Made by a program: the position numbers and the translations under genes. The notes below the pieces were generated by a model. It was given only the letters and a program-made list of their open reading frames with translations, made no database searches and was not told the DNA's origin. From Neurospora intermedia (Eukaryota; Ascomycota; Sordariomycetes; Sordariales; Sordariaceae): 64,000 nucleotides of DNA. The stretch's first letter is position 1. Every line of letters starts with the position of its first letter. The stretch covers positions 2,356,001 through 2,420,000 of the forward strand of contig BTPP01000005.1 of the NCBI GenBank assembly GCA_037102815.1, written 5' to 3'. Shown piece by piece: positions 33,253 through 45,201 of the stretch.

Positions 33253-33869
33253 TTTCTTTTTTCTTTCTCTTTTCCCTCATATGCTTTTCTCGTTCCAAAT
33301 CTGGTTTGATTCCATCATTCGCTTTTTGTTTTGCGGAGTTGGTATGTGGAATTCTCGAGATCCGAGATCAGGATGACACCTTCACGAATGATCCGAACGG
33401 CTTCTCACATTGCGCTTTGCCCAACCGAGACGCCTTTACTTTTCCGCTCCTGCTGTACCTCATCTCATAGCTGCGCCTTCATTTGCTTAACGCCGATGTT
33501 CAGGTGAACTGCACTCGATACAACCCAACTGGCTAGAGGCAGCCAGCGTTGCACCTCGTAAGGATGCTGTTATTTTTGGCTTTGGCCGCGGCGAGCGTTC
33601 TGGACTCTTATCCTCTTCCAGCCTGGATATCATAACTCTACCCCTGTGGCCATTCTGGTGACGCCAGCATTTTTCTTTGGGGGTTTTTTTTTTTTTTTTT
33701 TATTTAATTTTTTTTTTTTCTAAATTTTTTTTTTATTTTTTTTTTTTTATTTTTTTTTTCATATGTCTTATAAACAATGGCGATATTCCATGTCCGTCGA
33801 GGAGGTCGCTAATCCAAAGACTTCATTGTGCTGGTTTGTTTTGTATCTCGTCCATCTTGGCTGCTTAAC
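33253..33869. other. T-rich low-complexity spacer
   Basis: Includes a strongly T-rich tract at 33681-33760. No gene. Confidence 0.5.
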
Positions 33870-35184
33870 ATGGCATCCTACCATTACCGCCCACTCGAAA
33901 GCGAAACCCACATTCGGCTTCTCCAAATCGACCTGATACCTAGTCACTGGCAACAAACAATTACTTTCGGGATCGCTTGTTTATGCCAATCTGCAGGAAA
34001 AGCCGGTTTACGACGCACTTGATGGGCACATTTCGACTTCTGCCGCGAAATAGTCATCGACGGCTGCAAGCTGGCCATAACTGCTAATCTGGAGATGGCG
34101 CTGAAGAGTGTGCGACGACGAGACTCATGTCGCAAATCTACAGCAACTGCCGGACAGGTCTGGTGTCAGTACCTAGGAGAAGAGACGGGCGGTAACGAGG
34201 GTACAGAAATGATTTCGCACACCGTCCACGCGTATCACCGCCGATACGAGACGCAGTTTTCAATATAATCCTGGACCCAGTCGCTCATCGGCTTCAAGGA
34301 GAAAAGTGTCACTTATTACGAATTGGATGGGTGGCGTCGTTGGCGTCGTTTCGGAGCATTACTATGTCGCCCGTGATTTCGGTGGATATGGGTGGTTTGT
34401 GAGTTCGCATTGCCTCAACGAATTCGTATGATATGCGGAAACTGGGAAGTTGCTGCCACTATAATCTCGAACCTGCCATCGATTTCCCCGGCCTGGGAAC
34501 AGTCAACTATCGTCATGCAAGCTCTACACAGCGCCACCGGGGGTAGAGGACTGGACTGGGAAAGTATTCAAAAACGCCCCATTTGATATGGGAACAATGC
34601 CTTGACAATAATCGGCAAAAGTTCATCTGGCCCTGGATGGGCGTTCACTCCTTATCGAAGGCTGCTATGTCGAAACCATCACAACTATGAGTAGTCCCGC
34701 ACCGAAGGATATCATCCGACTCATGAACTGGATTGAAGAAGTTAACACGATGGCAGCAAAGAGCTGACCATACCCTTGTGGTTTTCAGATGGAGGAAGCT
34801 ACAAGAGCGAGGCCGGTGCCTAAAGAGTTCAAATTTACTTGTTGGAGGCGTGGTCGGCTCGCTTTAGCGGACCCTAACCTCTCTAATTATACGGATAAAG
34901 GAATTCGGAACGTTGCTAACCAGTTGTTCCACGTCGGTCCGGCGACAGAAGGTTCCTTCCGAAGAAGGTTTTGTATCACGAGTTGTGGCATGTTCGGGCT
35001 GGTTTCCGGTAATGCTGAGATTAGAAACCGTATTGTGGCGGTCAGAGATGATGCGCGTCTGATCAAAGGGAAATATGCCATCGGGAAAAAGTGTTGGAGG
35101 GACTGGAACTCCAAGCTGTACGTGGCTGGGGTATGCGTACGTCTACGACATATGAATGAGCCTGAGGACTGGGAGGTCTTTTAG
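33870..35184 (+). pseudogene. Decayed HET-domain gene
   Basis: Pieces of a HET protein occur in the right order but in different frames. A family-type start, YRPLESETHIRLLQI, opens at 33876. A PVYDAL block follows near 34005, then REIVIDGCKLAITANLEMAL at 34044 and MSQIYSNC at about 34127. RFGALLCRP near 34347 leads into FRWIWVVCEFALPQRIRMIC, and the C-terminal-type RRRFCITSCGMFGLV is near 34965. In living members these read YEALSYTWG, VTANLEAALR, IYSNC...WLGEE and RPW..RVWVVQE. Several stops and frame changes break it. One stop stands where the family has a conserved Trp (TGG changed to TGA), the kind of transition that RIP makes. It is not a close copy of the intact HET gene at 8261. It could be a population variant that is intact in other strains. 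Confidence 0.8.
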
Positions 35185-35334
35185 GTTGACTAGCCATTGG
35201 TGTACGCTTCGCAGTCATTGAGGTGATTGAAAGGACGGTGAATATCCAGGTGAAACTGCCATTTTTGTTTAGGTTGGTTTACATATTTTTCCGTTTCAGA
35301 CTGTCAACCATTCCTTCCCCATACCTTCTTCGTC

Positions 35335-35992
35335 TCAGAAAGAAGGGTATTGCTCGTTTTGATCCCACTACGTCAACAAAACAACAATGTCAGCACGTCA
35401 CGTCAAGCATTACAACACCAGAGACAACTGAACTCACATGCTCAACAATACACCCACCCTCCATGCGATACCTATCAACAATCTCGCCGAAGTAATCGGT
35501 CCGATAGTTCAACCATCCAAACTCGCCTTTGAACGTTCTTCTCAACGGAGTGATCTGGATCGAGTCCCAGTAAGGACCGAGGGCATCGAGAGCAGCATTG
35601 GGGCCGTTGGCGCTGGCGAAAGGGTTATGGTTCTGTCACTCGTCGACCAAATAACACCGTTAGCATACAGCATACGGTAAGCAAGATCAAATGGCACTAC
35701 CGGGGATGTGAGAAAGAAGAAAAAGGCATACAATGTACGTAGCGTCAATGTACTCAAACGCTTCAGTCAAGTTCTTGGTTTCAAGAAAGGCGTGGGCGAA
35801 CTTCTCGAAGCGTTCGGCTGATTCCTGCTCGGTGGAAGGAGGGCTGAGTTGCAGTTGGCATGGCGCTGGAGTTACCACTGCTCTTGCTTGGTGGACTCTA
35901 CTTGGAATCACATCCTCGACAGGTGTTGGGGCGGCGAGGGCACCGAAGGGTGCTACGAGAAGGAAGAACGAGATGGAGGTGATGTCACGCAT
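35335..35992 (-). CDS. Secreted SnoaL/NTF2-like protein, three exons
   Basis: Exons are 35732-35992, 35438-35632 and 35335-35367, giving 162 residues. All introns are phase 0. A signal peptide (ISFFLLVAPFGALAAP) is followed by a short linker. The NTF2-like fold motifs are FAHAFLETKNLTEAFEYIDATYI-NHNP, GPNAALDALGPYW and FGEIVDRYRMEGGCIVEHWDQ. This is the usual SnoaL-like polyketide-cyclase-type consensus, with the typical ending EHWDQ. The last exon is only 11 codons including the stop, and the match to the family ending supports the final splice. Members of this fungal group are small secreted proteins with no proven reaction. No polyketide cluster lies nearby, so a cyclase role should not be assumed. 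Confidence 0.87.
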
Positions 35993-38365
35993 CCTTGCTT
36001 TCGATCCAGCTTCCTCTTAGCCTCTTGATGATTGCATTCAGGAGAAGAAAGAGAGGCTCGACGCGACGGTCTTTCAATCCCACTTTATAGATAACTACAT
36101 GTTATCTGATGCGGGAATGGCCTCATATTGATCTCAGTTAACCCCCTCTTTTCTCTTACCCAGCCCACGGACGCCATAGTCACTGGTGATATAGCATGTC
36201 GTGGCCTTGGGCGAATCATGTTGGAAATTGAAAAATAGCCGATGGGGGGGACGAGTATTTTGATTGAGACAGCCGTCTCATCTACGACGTTGTGAAGGAA
36301 CATTGTGTTGCGATGATGAAACGGAGCACCGGTCGGCTAATTGGCGAAAATCTGGGCGTGGCATTTGACCCCGTTCGCGTTGGACACAACGAATACTCGG
36401 GAGTGCTGTCCTGCTTCCGAAGCAGTGGCTGCCGAAGAGGTTTATCGTACTTGTAGACAGGGTATATAGTATAGAAGTAGGCACAATGTCTTCGGCAACC
36501 AAAACGAACTTTAATCGCTTCATATGCCATTTCACTCTCCACATGTCTGAACTGCATCCACCCCCCGCTAGTCCTTCTCAACTTTATCAACTCTCGAGTT
36601 TCAGTTGGAAGCGAGGTATGACTTTGCGCTAAAGTGTTACAAGTTGTGAAGGAGGGCGGGACTGATTATTTACTCGATCTAGGAATATCTACCTACCTAC
36701 TTTCCAGACTTGATCAATGTCAATCACAAGGGCTCTGCGTCGTCAGAAGTGAACCGCTAATCTCGGCAGTCAAGAGATTGTGAGCTGAAGCGCTGAAGGG
36801 ATCACCGCTGAGCCTTAGATACACGTGCGCCCGCTGGGAGGTTTCGGTTGGTGTCGTTTCTAGTGTAGATGAGATGCGCGAGACAAGGATATCCGGTCAT
36901 CTCTTTGGGCTTGGTGTCTTGGTGGTGTCATGAGGTTTGGGGATGACCCGAAGCCTGGAAGTTCCTGAGGTACTCTCTCGCATGGTGGGGGGTGGACAGC
37001 CTCCAAAATACTACGCAGTAGCGCGGGATGGAGTGGCGAAGGACGAATGATGGGGGCTTCGGGGTTGGTGAGGGGGGGGGGGGGGGGGGGGGGGGGAAAA
37101 CAAAGCAGCCGCTGATTGCATTTTCTCATGCCATTCGCAGAAGCTTGGCACTGGCGCAGGAAGGTGCAGATGTTTCCAACTTTAAAATGGTGTGTATGTC
37201 GATACGCACGGCAGAGAACGACAGGATTCCCGATGGTTAGTAGTGTACATGCGGTAGTCCGTACCACCCTCCTGCCGTCCTGCCATTCATTGTTCCCCTC
37301 AATCTGGCAATTCTTCAAGTTCAGAACTTGGCACGGGATATGACAGGTAGTGTAACTTCATCCATCACCCGCCTTCATCAGGGTCTGTTGCGGTCACTGC
37401 AAATCAAGTGAACAGTACACTAGGACTGAATCTGTCTGATGACAGGCTTAAAAGGCGTGATTTTAAACACACCTCAGCAGATGCCCGTTTGAAAGCAACG
37501 GCCAAAACAAAGATTTCGGTTCCACTTTCCTTGGTGCATGGAAGACTGAGGAAAGAGTGCGGCTACAGCGACCAGGGCCCAATCTTCACAGGACCACTAC
37601 AGATGCCTACAGGACCGCTAACGGTGGGGTTTCAGCTGGGTACGTACCCCCCAGTCCCCTCTTTAGTCCCCCCCAAAAGAAGAAAAGTGGCACAGCCAAG
37701 ACACCGACCACACGCCGTCGACTGACATCCAAATTTATCACTTATCTTTCCATTTCGCTAACTCTGCCTCTTCCTCCAGAACCTCAAAACAGACTACTCC
37801 ATCCCATCTTCGCATCCTAACACCAATCTTCTCACCTTCGCGAATCTTGCATACAGTGTTGTCCCTTTTCTTCTGCGCCGAGACAAGGTCCTGGCAGATA
37901 AAAGAAGGCCCACCATTTCGCGTCCCATCGCGTTTCCACCTTATTTCTCCCCTCCACGCGGGAGTCTATTGACCTTCGAGACCCCATACCCCTCCTCCTC
38001 GTTTCCTCGACTGCCTGCCTACCTACCTCTACCCTGCTTGCCTTATGTCGTTACGACTACCTTGATCGACTTATCGATAAACATTGTACCACTCGCTGTA
38101 CCACCCCGCGCCCGCACGACAAACCGAACGTCAACCTCCAGTCGTGTGTGACTGCACCTGCCTGTACGACCGACCGCGCTTATCTCGAGACCTGCGGACG
38201 TGCGCTCTACATCAGGATCACTTCATACTCACGGCGTGCCCCTCACCTGCGACCTCAGCTCCCCCCCTGGTTGCAAAATCATCGAACCCTCCTTTAGCAC
38301 TGCTTCTACCAACAGTTTCTTCAAAGATCCCACATCGACGACCAAGGTCAATCAATCACACCACG
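35993..38365. other. Long divergent intergenic region with 25-G tract
   Basis: Contains an uninterrupted run of 25 G at 37072-37096 and, toward the right, a pyrimidine-rich leader for the cro1 gene. Reading frames across the G tract translate to poly-Gly or poly-Pro and are not taken as genes. No RNA gene was found. Confidence 0.5.
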
Positions 38366-40579
38366 ATGGCCTCCGTTTCCACCACGGCGCCGAATGCCCA
38401 CGCACGTGCGATGCATAATGACCTGGGAAGGGAAGATCAGACACTGCTCCTGTTTGCCCACCTGATGGAGGGCGGCAAGGAAGACGATGAGACGGTCGAA
38501 AGTTTGGGCAAGCTGACCAAGCTGCTCAGCGACGATGTCGAAGCCACAAAGAAGGGAGAGAAATCCATCACCGCCGTCATAGACAGTGACTGCGTCGATA
38601 CCATATTGTGCTATCTGGATATGAGACAGACCGATGTTGTTCGCAGCCATGCTGCTCTCTGCACCTCTGCTTACCTCAAGGCCGCTGGCGAGGACGGCAG
38701 CAAGAAGCTCTCCGCCTTCTTCCTCGACCGGATCCAACGCGGCACTTACGACGACTATATTGTGGCGTTTTGCGTGGCAGCTACCATCTTCCCCATCGTC
38801 CCCGATCTCACGTCCGAGCTTTTCCTCAGCGAAGGCTTCCTCCCCAGTCTAGGCCCGCTTATGAGGCGCAAGTGGAAGAGCCGCAAGGTCGAGACAGCCT
38901 GCCTCGAAATGCTCAACGCTGCTTGCATGCACTCCCACTGCCGTGAAGCTGTCCAGAAGTACTGCATCGACTGGCTAGAGGAGATTGTGGACCAGGATAC
39001 CGAGCAGGTTGTCGAGTCCATGTACACCACCGATCCCGACACCGCCACCCAGGAAGGTTCCGTTTCCATGAGGAGGCACTCGATCCATGTCCAGAACCTG
39101 GCCGCCGTGGTTTTAACCAAGCTCAGGGTGAGCCTCCAACTGCCTCCTTCACCGACCTCCGAGGTTGGCGCTCCCTCCTTCTGATGTCCCTGCGGCTGAC
39201 ATCAGCTCAAGGCTGTTCAACCCGACCAGGCACCTCCAGACTTGTCCGACCCATCCCAGCCCCGGATACAGCCGGCGACAACCAGCGTAGAAGATCTCTC
39301 CAAAAAGTTTACCCAGATGCTCATCAAGGACCCCGAACATTCCAGCCAATCCTCGGTCGAAGGACTCGCCTATGCATCGATTCGCGCCAAGGTTAAGGAG
39401 GATCTAGCCGGTGATCCCCAATTTCTCAAATCACTTGTAAAAACACTCGAGTCGGCGCCGCCCAGGTCCCCTCTCATGTACGGCGCACTCAGCATTTTCC
39501 TTAACCTTACCCAATACCGTCCCGCCCTTACAGAAGAACAAAAGCGCATAAGTCAACTCAAGGCCTATGCGGATGCAGTAGGCAAGCTTCAACCCGACCC
39601 CCTGAACGACAACGAACATGTCAGCGCACGCTGTAAACGTGTCTTCGAAGCCGGCCTCACCCCCGTTCTCGTGACGATCAGCAAAACCAGCTCCGTAGCC
39701 TCCCTCACTCTCATCATCTCGATCCTCAACTCGCTCTCCATGACTCCCTCTATGCGGGGACCGCTTGCTCAACAAGGCGCCGTCCGTCTGTTGATCGGTG
39801 CCTGGACCAACCTGCCCGAAGGCGACCCAAAGAACATGACAGTCCGACGAACCGCCGCCCAGGCCCTCGCCCGTATCCTCATCTCCACGAACCCGATGCT
39901 AGTTTTCGGGGGCTCCACCCCCATCAACACCGCCATCCGTCCCCTCGTTCACATCCTGCTCCCCGACCAAACCGTCGACACACGCGATCTCCTCCCGACG
40001 TTTGAGTCCCTGATGGCACTCACCAACCTCGCTGCTGTTGACGACGACACTCGCCGCACCATTGTCCGCGTGGCCTGGAAGGATATAGAGGAGCTTCTCC
40101 TATACAACAACCCTCGCATTACCACTGCAGCTGTCGAGCTCGTTTGCAACATCGTCCAATCTCCCGAACAAGCCGAAGCGCTCTTTGCCGATACCAGCAA
40201 ACCGCAGGCGCAGACCAGGCTGAAGATCCTTGTAGCTCTAGCAGACGCTGAAGACGCTGCTACGCGCAGTGCTGCCGGTGGTGCCTTGGCTGCCTTGACG
40301 GGATATGAGAGCGTGGTAAAGGCTATTGCGGAGCGCGAACGCGGACCGGAGATCATTCTCGGTCTATGTGAAGATGATAACGAGGATCTGAGGCACCGCG
40401 GTGTCTTTGTTCTGCTGAATATGGTCGCATGCGAGGGCCAGGCAGGCAAGGTGGCAAGAGAGAAGTTCCTGAGTAAAAACGCGGTGGAGATTGTGAAGAA
40501 GGTGGTTACTAGATCAAAGAGGAGGGAGATTGTGGAGCTGGCTGTACAGTCTTTGAAGTTGATGCTGGGGAAGGAGTGA
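38366..40579 (+). CDS. cro1: UCS-domain myosin chaperone, CRO1/She4/UNC-45 family
   Basis: Exons are 38366-39127 and 39206-40579, giving 711 residues, close to the roughly 700 of Podospora CRO1. The intron is phase 0, and the join reads LTKLR-LKAVQPDQ. The protein is built of alpha-helical ARM-type repeats: LLFAHLMEGG and KLTKLLSDDVEATK at the start, GALSIFLNLTQYRP in the middle, and the conserved C-terminal UCS region VYLLNMVACEG-like block (here RGVFVLLNMVACEGQ, near residue 660). No TPR domain is present, as in other fungal members. The family folds and stabilises myosin motor domains, and so supports actin organisation and cytokinesis. In Podospora, loss blocks the switch from syncytial to cellular state in the sexual cycle. 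That role is known for the family and inferred here. Confidence 0.92.
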
Positions 40580-41123
40580 TTGGCTTTCTGTTGAAAGTAA
40601 ACCATCCGAGGCTGGTAGGTATACAGGATGCCTTGTTGATTTTGTTTTTCCATCATTTCAACTGTCTTGAGTTTGTCATTGTATAAACAGGGGTACAATT
40701 CACCTACGGGATTGGGGCACGGGGCACAGGCGGGCAAAGAGGGGACAGGCAACAGGCATCGTCAACATTGTTAACATTGTTGACATCTCATTCATCACAT
40801 TTGGAGTTGGAGCTTTTGTTTAGTAAAGAAGGGGGAGCAGAAACAAGAGATGTGCGATGAGGAAAATCATCAGATTGAAGAGTAGTAGCAGAAAGGGTAA
40901 CCGCTGTTGTTATTCGCTGCATACATGCCTATGTACCTATCATGATCACATCACGTTTGAACAATACACGGTCGTGCATTCTTTTTGTGTATTGTGTTCC
41001 AAAGATTAAAGACTCGGCTGCTGAGGACTTTGAACTAGGTCATCGAACCGGTGCTCATGTCATTTGAAAGGCGCAACCGGTAAGATCCGGAGGACAAACC
41101 AAAAAAAAAGAGAGAAAAAAAAA
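40580..41123. other. 3' flank of cro1
   Basis: No gene. It contains a short repeated CAACATTGTTAACATTGTTG motif near 40762 and A-runs just before the 5S gene terminator. Confidence 0.45.
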
Positions 41124-41242
41124 ACATACAACACCAGGGATTCGCTGGTCGTCACCGACCCAACTACTAGTCTGGCCCTCACTGGCTTATCTATGGGAGA
41201 GCGGACGGGATCCCGAGTTTTCCAGTGGGTATGGTCGTATGT
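41124..41242 (-). rRNA. 5S rRNA gene
   Basis: 119 bases, starting (minus strand) ACATACGACCATACCCACTG and ending TTGTATGTT before a T-run terminator. The layout matches Neurospora-type dispersed 5S genes: ACATACGACCATA 5' end, GATCCCGTCCGCTC, ATAAGCC box A, and GTAGTTGGGT...GGTGACGACCAGCGAAT box C. It is identical over its length to the copy at 46083. It is transcribed by RNA polymerase III from internal signals. A TA-rich motif (CATAAAGC) lies about 29 bases upstream. Confidence 0.93.
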
Positions 41243-42313
41243 GATTTTTTAGTCTTCACTTGTGCTTTATGAAGTCATTTTCATGCTTTCCCATATGTTA
41301 CGCACAAGAGTGTCTGATGATGCACTGGAGTATATCACCACTGCAGTTCACCGCCGGCAATTCTCATCATGATTCTTGCTCCAATACGAGGTGTATTGTC
41401 TCTCCGCATTTTTCATGGGCCGTCCCGTTAGTGAACTGTGGCAAGCCTATCTTCATTTCGTTCGTCGACGGACCTTATGAAATAGGCCCGATCTCGAGTC
41501 CAAAAAACAGCATACAAAGCAAGGTGTGGTGGCTACGGCGACGTTTCTCACCATCCCTACATATTCAACTGCATTCCGTACCAATCTACATTGCTTGATT
41601 GTTGATAACTACCAGACGGAGTACCAGCAGTGATCGGACTCCGAGTCATAGAAGAATCTTGAATCCGCGCTTGAAGGATGCAGCCTCCGCAGCTGCTGCT
41701 CCCTTTGAACTTCTTGGAGATTACGATTTCATTGCCTTTTACAACGGCAAGGGAGTTTTTGTCGCCATCGTAGTGGAGATTGCCGCAAACGAAAAGTTGA
41801 CTTTTACACCATTCCTCCATCCACCACTGCCGTTGCCCTCTCCTTTCATCTGATGACGATAACCCTTCCCCCTATTCGGGCTGGATCTAATCAAGCCCCT
41901 GCACCTGCACCTGTACCATATAAGGCCCCTTACCTAACCGCGGTTCCAAAAACGGACGACCCAGTGGTCAAATTCCTAAGTGGCCTCTCTTTGATGGAAA
42001 CATTGCCGGGTGGACTATACTCGAGGTACAGTTTTTGTAGGTCGCAGCTGGGGCGTTGTATGTTTGTTCCATGAGCTTACCCTGGGCGACTGAGCATTTT
42101 GCTTCTTTTATCCAATTGGAAGATTGTTGATGATTTGACTAAATGCAGAATTCCGGATCAAGACAATCTGGTCTTCCTTTATGAATACAAATAACTCCTT
42201 TCCGGTCTCACACATTGGCCAGGGTGGTGGACTGGCTGTCTCGCCGCTTGTCGCCTACAGTGCTCCTGCCTCCTACTCTTCACATGAACCCAACTACCGA
42301 ACACTTCTTTATT
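41243..42313. other. Intergenic region, no gene supported
   Basis: A few short open stretches (for example 41599-41853) without motifs. It may include the decayed 3' side of the neighbouring minus-strand family, but I cannot show that. Confidence 0.4.
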
Positions 42314-43306
42314 TCAGAAAGTAGGCATTCCGCAAGAATCATAATCCGCGCTGGGATCATACGCATCCTGCTTTACCATCTCCAACACCAGGGCCAATTT
42401 CTTAAAAACCTTACCGCCGCGCGATGACAGCCTGACCAGCTCCTTCACTCTCTCCACCCAATCTGATTCGCCAAATACGTCCTCAGATACCATCATCATC
42501 TTGATGTCGTGTCTCCTATGATCAAACTTGTCACTGATCAGCATGAACATCTTGCCATCTAGTCCCAACCTGTCCTGGCCATCCCAGGAAAACTCTTCCG
42601 GAATCATGTTACCAGACTCGATTGAGTATATCAACAAGCGACGAAGGATTCTCTGCATAGTCCTGGCCGCACTCATTTTGGTTTCCAGCTGCGACTCGTC
42701 ATCGACTTGCCGGAGGATAGAGTCAAAAATCTGATCGATTGTGGTACAGGCTTGTCTCATTTGGGTTTCTGATTCAAGACGATCCAGATCCTGCGGGAGG
42801 GAAGAAAGCAAGCCTCCGACCCTTTGGTAGTCATCGTCAAAGTTGATGATGCGACTATTGCGCTGCAGACGAGCCCATGCTACGTCGTACTTGTGCTGGA
42901 GCAGTTCACCAATGGTGGACGGTTCGCGGGCGGCGGCAACAGCGAGGATAGCGTCTCGATCGCAGAGGGAGATCATGGGTTTGCCTTTTGGGCCGCCTGT
43001 TGCGGCCAGAAGGTGGCGGTAGTGGTCTTGGGAGGTTGGTAGTGATCCCTGGTGGGTGGAAGAGGCAAGAGAAGGGGAAGCGTCTTCTTCTTCATATTCT
43101 TCTACCTCCTCTTCTTCCTTTTCTTCCACTTCATCATCATAATCATTATCTTCCTCTTCCTCTCCTTCTTCTTCTTCCTCCTCCTCTTGGGTGTTGCCTG
43201 ATTTCGAGCCTTCGGATGAGAGTGACTCTTCAAGGTAGCTATCGATGCGTGCTCGTTTTTTGGGGGGATGGCCGTGGTATGAGCTCTGGGCGTTAATGTC
43301 GGCCAT
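42314..43306 (-). CDS. Acidic nuclear-looking protein, paralogue 1 of a tandem pair
   Basis: 330 residues from the ATG at 43306, chosen because MADINAQSS mirrors MADANTQSS of the neighbour. A basic patch, PPKKRARIDSYLE, looks like a nuclear localisation signal. A very acidic stretch of Glu and Asp (about residues 46-90) follows. A block shared with paralogue 2 comes next: ISLCDRDAILAVAAAREPST, then IGELLQHKYDVAWARLQRNSR. The C-terminal 170 residues are helical and not found in paralogue 2 (SAARTMQRILRRLL, FDHRRHDIKMMMV). The frame extends 48 codons further upstream, but that part looks unlike protein. The function is unknown; the layout suggests a chromatin- or DNA-associated protein. Confidence 0.75.
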   Translation of the reverse strand: MADINAQSSYHGHPPKKRARIDSYLEESLSSEGSKSGNTQEEEEEEEGEEEEDNDYDDEVEEKEEEEVEEYEEEDASPSLASSTHQGSLPTSQDHYRHLLAATGGPKGKPMISLCDRDAILAVAAAREPSTIGELLQHKYDVAWARLQRNSRIINFDDDYQRVGGLLSSLPQDLDRLESETQMRQACTTIDQIFDSILRQVDDESQLETKMSAARTMQRILRRLLIYSIESGNMIPEEFSWDGQDRLGLDGKMFMLISDKFDHRRHDIKMMMVSEDVFGESDWVERVKELVRLSSRGGKVFKKLALVLEMVKQDAYDPSADYDSCGMPTF

Positions 43307-44065
43307 ATTCTCTGATTCTAATAGGAAGTAACTGATAGCTCGTTTGATAGGATGAGTAAAATTGACGTGGAAGGAGCGGATGTTTGAACAAAAGATAGAA
43401 AGATGAACAGACTTGGAATGGAACAAATCAGTCAGCACATTTGAAACCATCCTTTACATTTGAAACCCTACGCTAACCCTTCACTTTATGATTAGATCAT
43501 AATTACGATGTTCATACGCATGGAGCACGTCGTTGATATGGAAGTATCCAATGATACCTAGCTGAAGCAAAACCCCTTCCCCCTCGCAACCAAAACAAGA
43601 ACGACAATAAAATGCACCGCATTGGATAGGCATGGGCCACATTGCCCTTTCTGATATCTCTGCATTTAGTAGCGCAGTTTGTCATTGCTTCCTGTAATTT
43701 GGTAGCACCCTTTACATATAGCACGAAGACGTCTCTTGAACTGAATGATACTTCTTTGCGAAAACCTCCGTTCCAACCTACCGTAGAATCTCAAGGATCC
43801 CTACTACTGATCAGTCCTATCTGTATTCTAGCCTATGTTGACTCTTGTCGTAGTGTTCCAGTCTTTAGCTCATTTTCCCTGTTATCTGGTGCGTATGTTA
43901 AGAACGCGCTGCCAGGGCTGGTAAAGGGACAACGGTTGAGGTATCTCCAGACGGAGCGTTCACGCAGGGGAGTGAGGCTAAACATTGGGGTGAAACAAAA
44001 GGTGCATTCATCGCTAGCCCCTCCTCTGGGAGGAGGAGAAGGCTCTAGCAGCTAAAGTCTTTCTT
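43307..44065. other. Spacer between the tandem paralogues
   Basis: Upstream region of paralogue 1. No supported gene. Confidence 0.45.
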
Positions 44066-45201
44066 TTACATATCGAAGTCCATTCCATCATCACCCTCCC
44101 CCGCAAGATCTTCGAGTAGTTCTGATGCCACAAGGCGGTGCTGCGCCGCTTCCACGCCGGGGCCTCTCAGCCTGACCGCCGAGCCCGTAGCGCCATGATT
44201 CCGTGCGCGTGACGTGCGCCTGCTACGCTCCTTGTGATAGCGGGCGCTTTCTACGATGTACTTTCGTTGGAGCAGACCGCCGATAGTGCCATCACGGGCA
44301 GCAGCGAGAGCGAGGAGGGCGTCTCGATCGCCGACGGAGATCAGAGGTTTATCGGTTGAATCGTAGCGCTCAGAGAGAACAGAGATGTAGTGGTCTTTGA
44401 CGGCTAGAAGTGATTCCTCATCGGTAGATCGAGAAGGAGAAGGGGAACAGTCTTGTTCCTCTTCGGCGTCGTCTGATCCTACATATTTCAAGCCGTCCTT
44501 CATCTGGTCTGTATTTTTAACAAGGAGGCTCAAGGCCTCAGCAGATTTGGCGGCCGATTTGGCAATGGCCTCTAAAGCCTCGATTTTACGAATGCTGTAT
44601 TCCTTCTCCTCGGCGGTCTCGGTGTTCGGGCTATTGCGTGGGAGGGTGGTAAACGGAAATTGGCCCGTAGAGGATGAGCCAGGTGTAGCGAAGAGAGGGG
44701 GTTGAACACCGCCCTTATTGTGGGCTCTAATCTCCCTGATGATGTTTTGGAGTTCTTCCACGAACGCCTTGGTACGGCTATCGTCCTCTTTCTCGGTACG
44801 GTTCTGGTCCCACCAAGCTTTAAGCTTAGATTGGATATGCAAGGGAACCTATGTGAGTTAGTAGCTGGATAGCTTCAGTGCAAGTTCTCTTAACCTACAG
44901 GAACACATGTCTTCTGATGATTATTCTTTGCGCATTGCCAACACGCAACGCCAAGTCCACCTTGGTTGTAGCATTTCTGTCCCGGTGTAGTGAAAGCCCT
45001 GGTGACGCATGGGCCGCAAGGCATATGCCTCTCGTTTCCTTGCTCGGGGCCTTTCTTCTTGGTCGGGGGAGCCTCTGGAACGACCTCAGCTGTCTCGGTT
45101 GATTCTTCAGCCGGGGATAGGTCCTCAAGGTAGCTGTCGATGCGTGCTCGTTTCCTTGGGCGGCAACCGCGACGTGAGCTTTGGGTGTTGGCATCGGCCA
45201 T
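44066..45201 (-). CDS. Cysteine-cluster protein, paralogue 2 of the tandem pair
   Basis: Exons are 44899-45201 and 44066-44848, giving 361 residues. The 50-base intron has an ACTAAC branch site, and the join reads TCVP-VPLHIQSK. The N-terminus MADANTQSS and the basic RPRKRARIDSYLEDLS patch match paralogue 1. Residues 58-100 hold a cysteine cluster, CGPC...KC...CWQCAKNNHQKTC. This resembles the fungal DUF3716-type CxxC...C...CxxC...C module seen in proteins of unknown role. A helical region and the block VGDRDALLALAAARDGT / GGLLQRKYIVESAR follow, again shared with paralogue 1. The C-terminus is short and acidic. Paralogue 1 lacks the cysteine cluster, so one copy has lost or the other gained it. 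Confidence 0.78.

Noticed and set aside
36860-37318. 152-codon minus frame across the G tract
   Set aside because: Kept open only by a run of Pro codons from the homopolymer.
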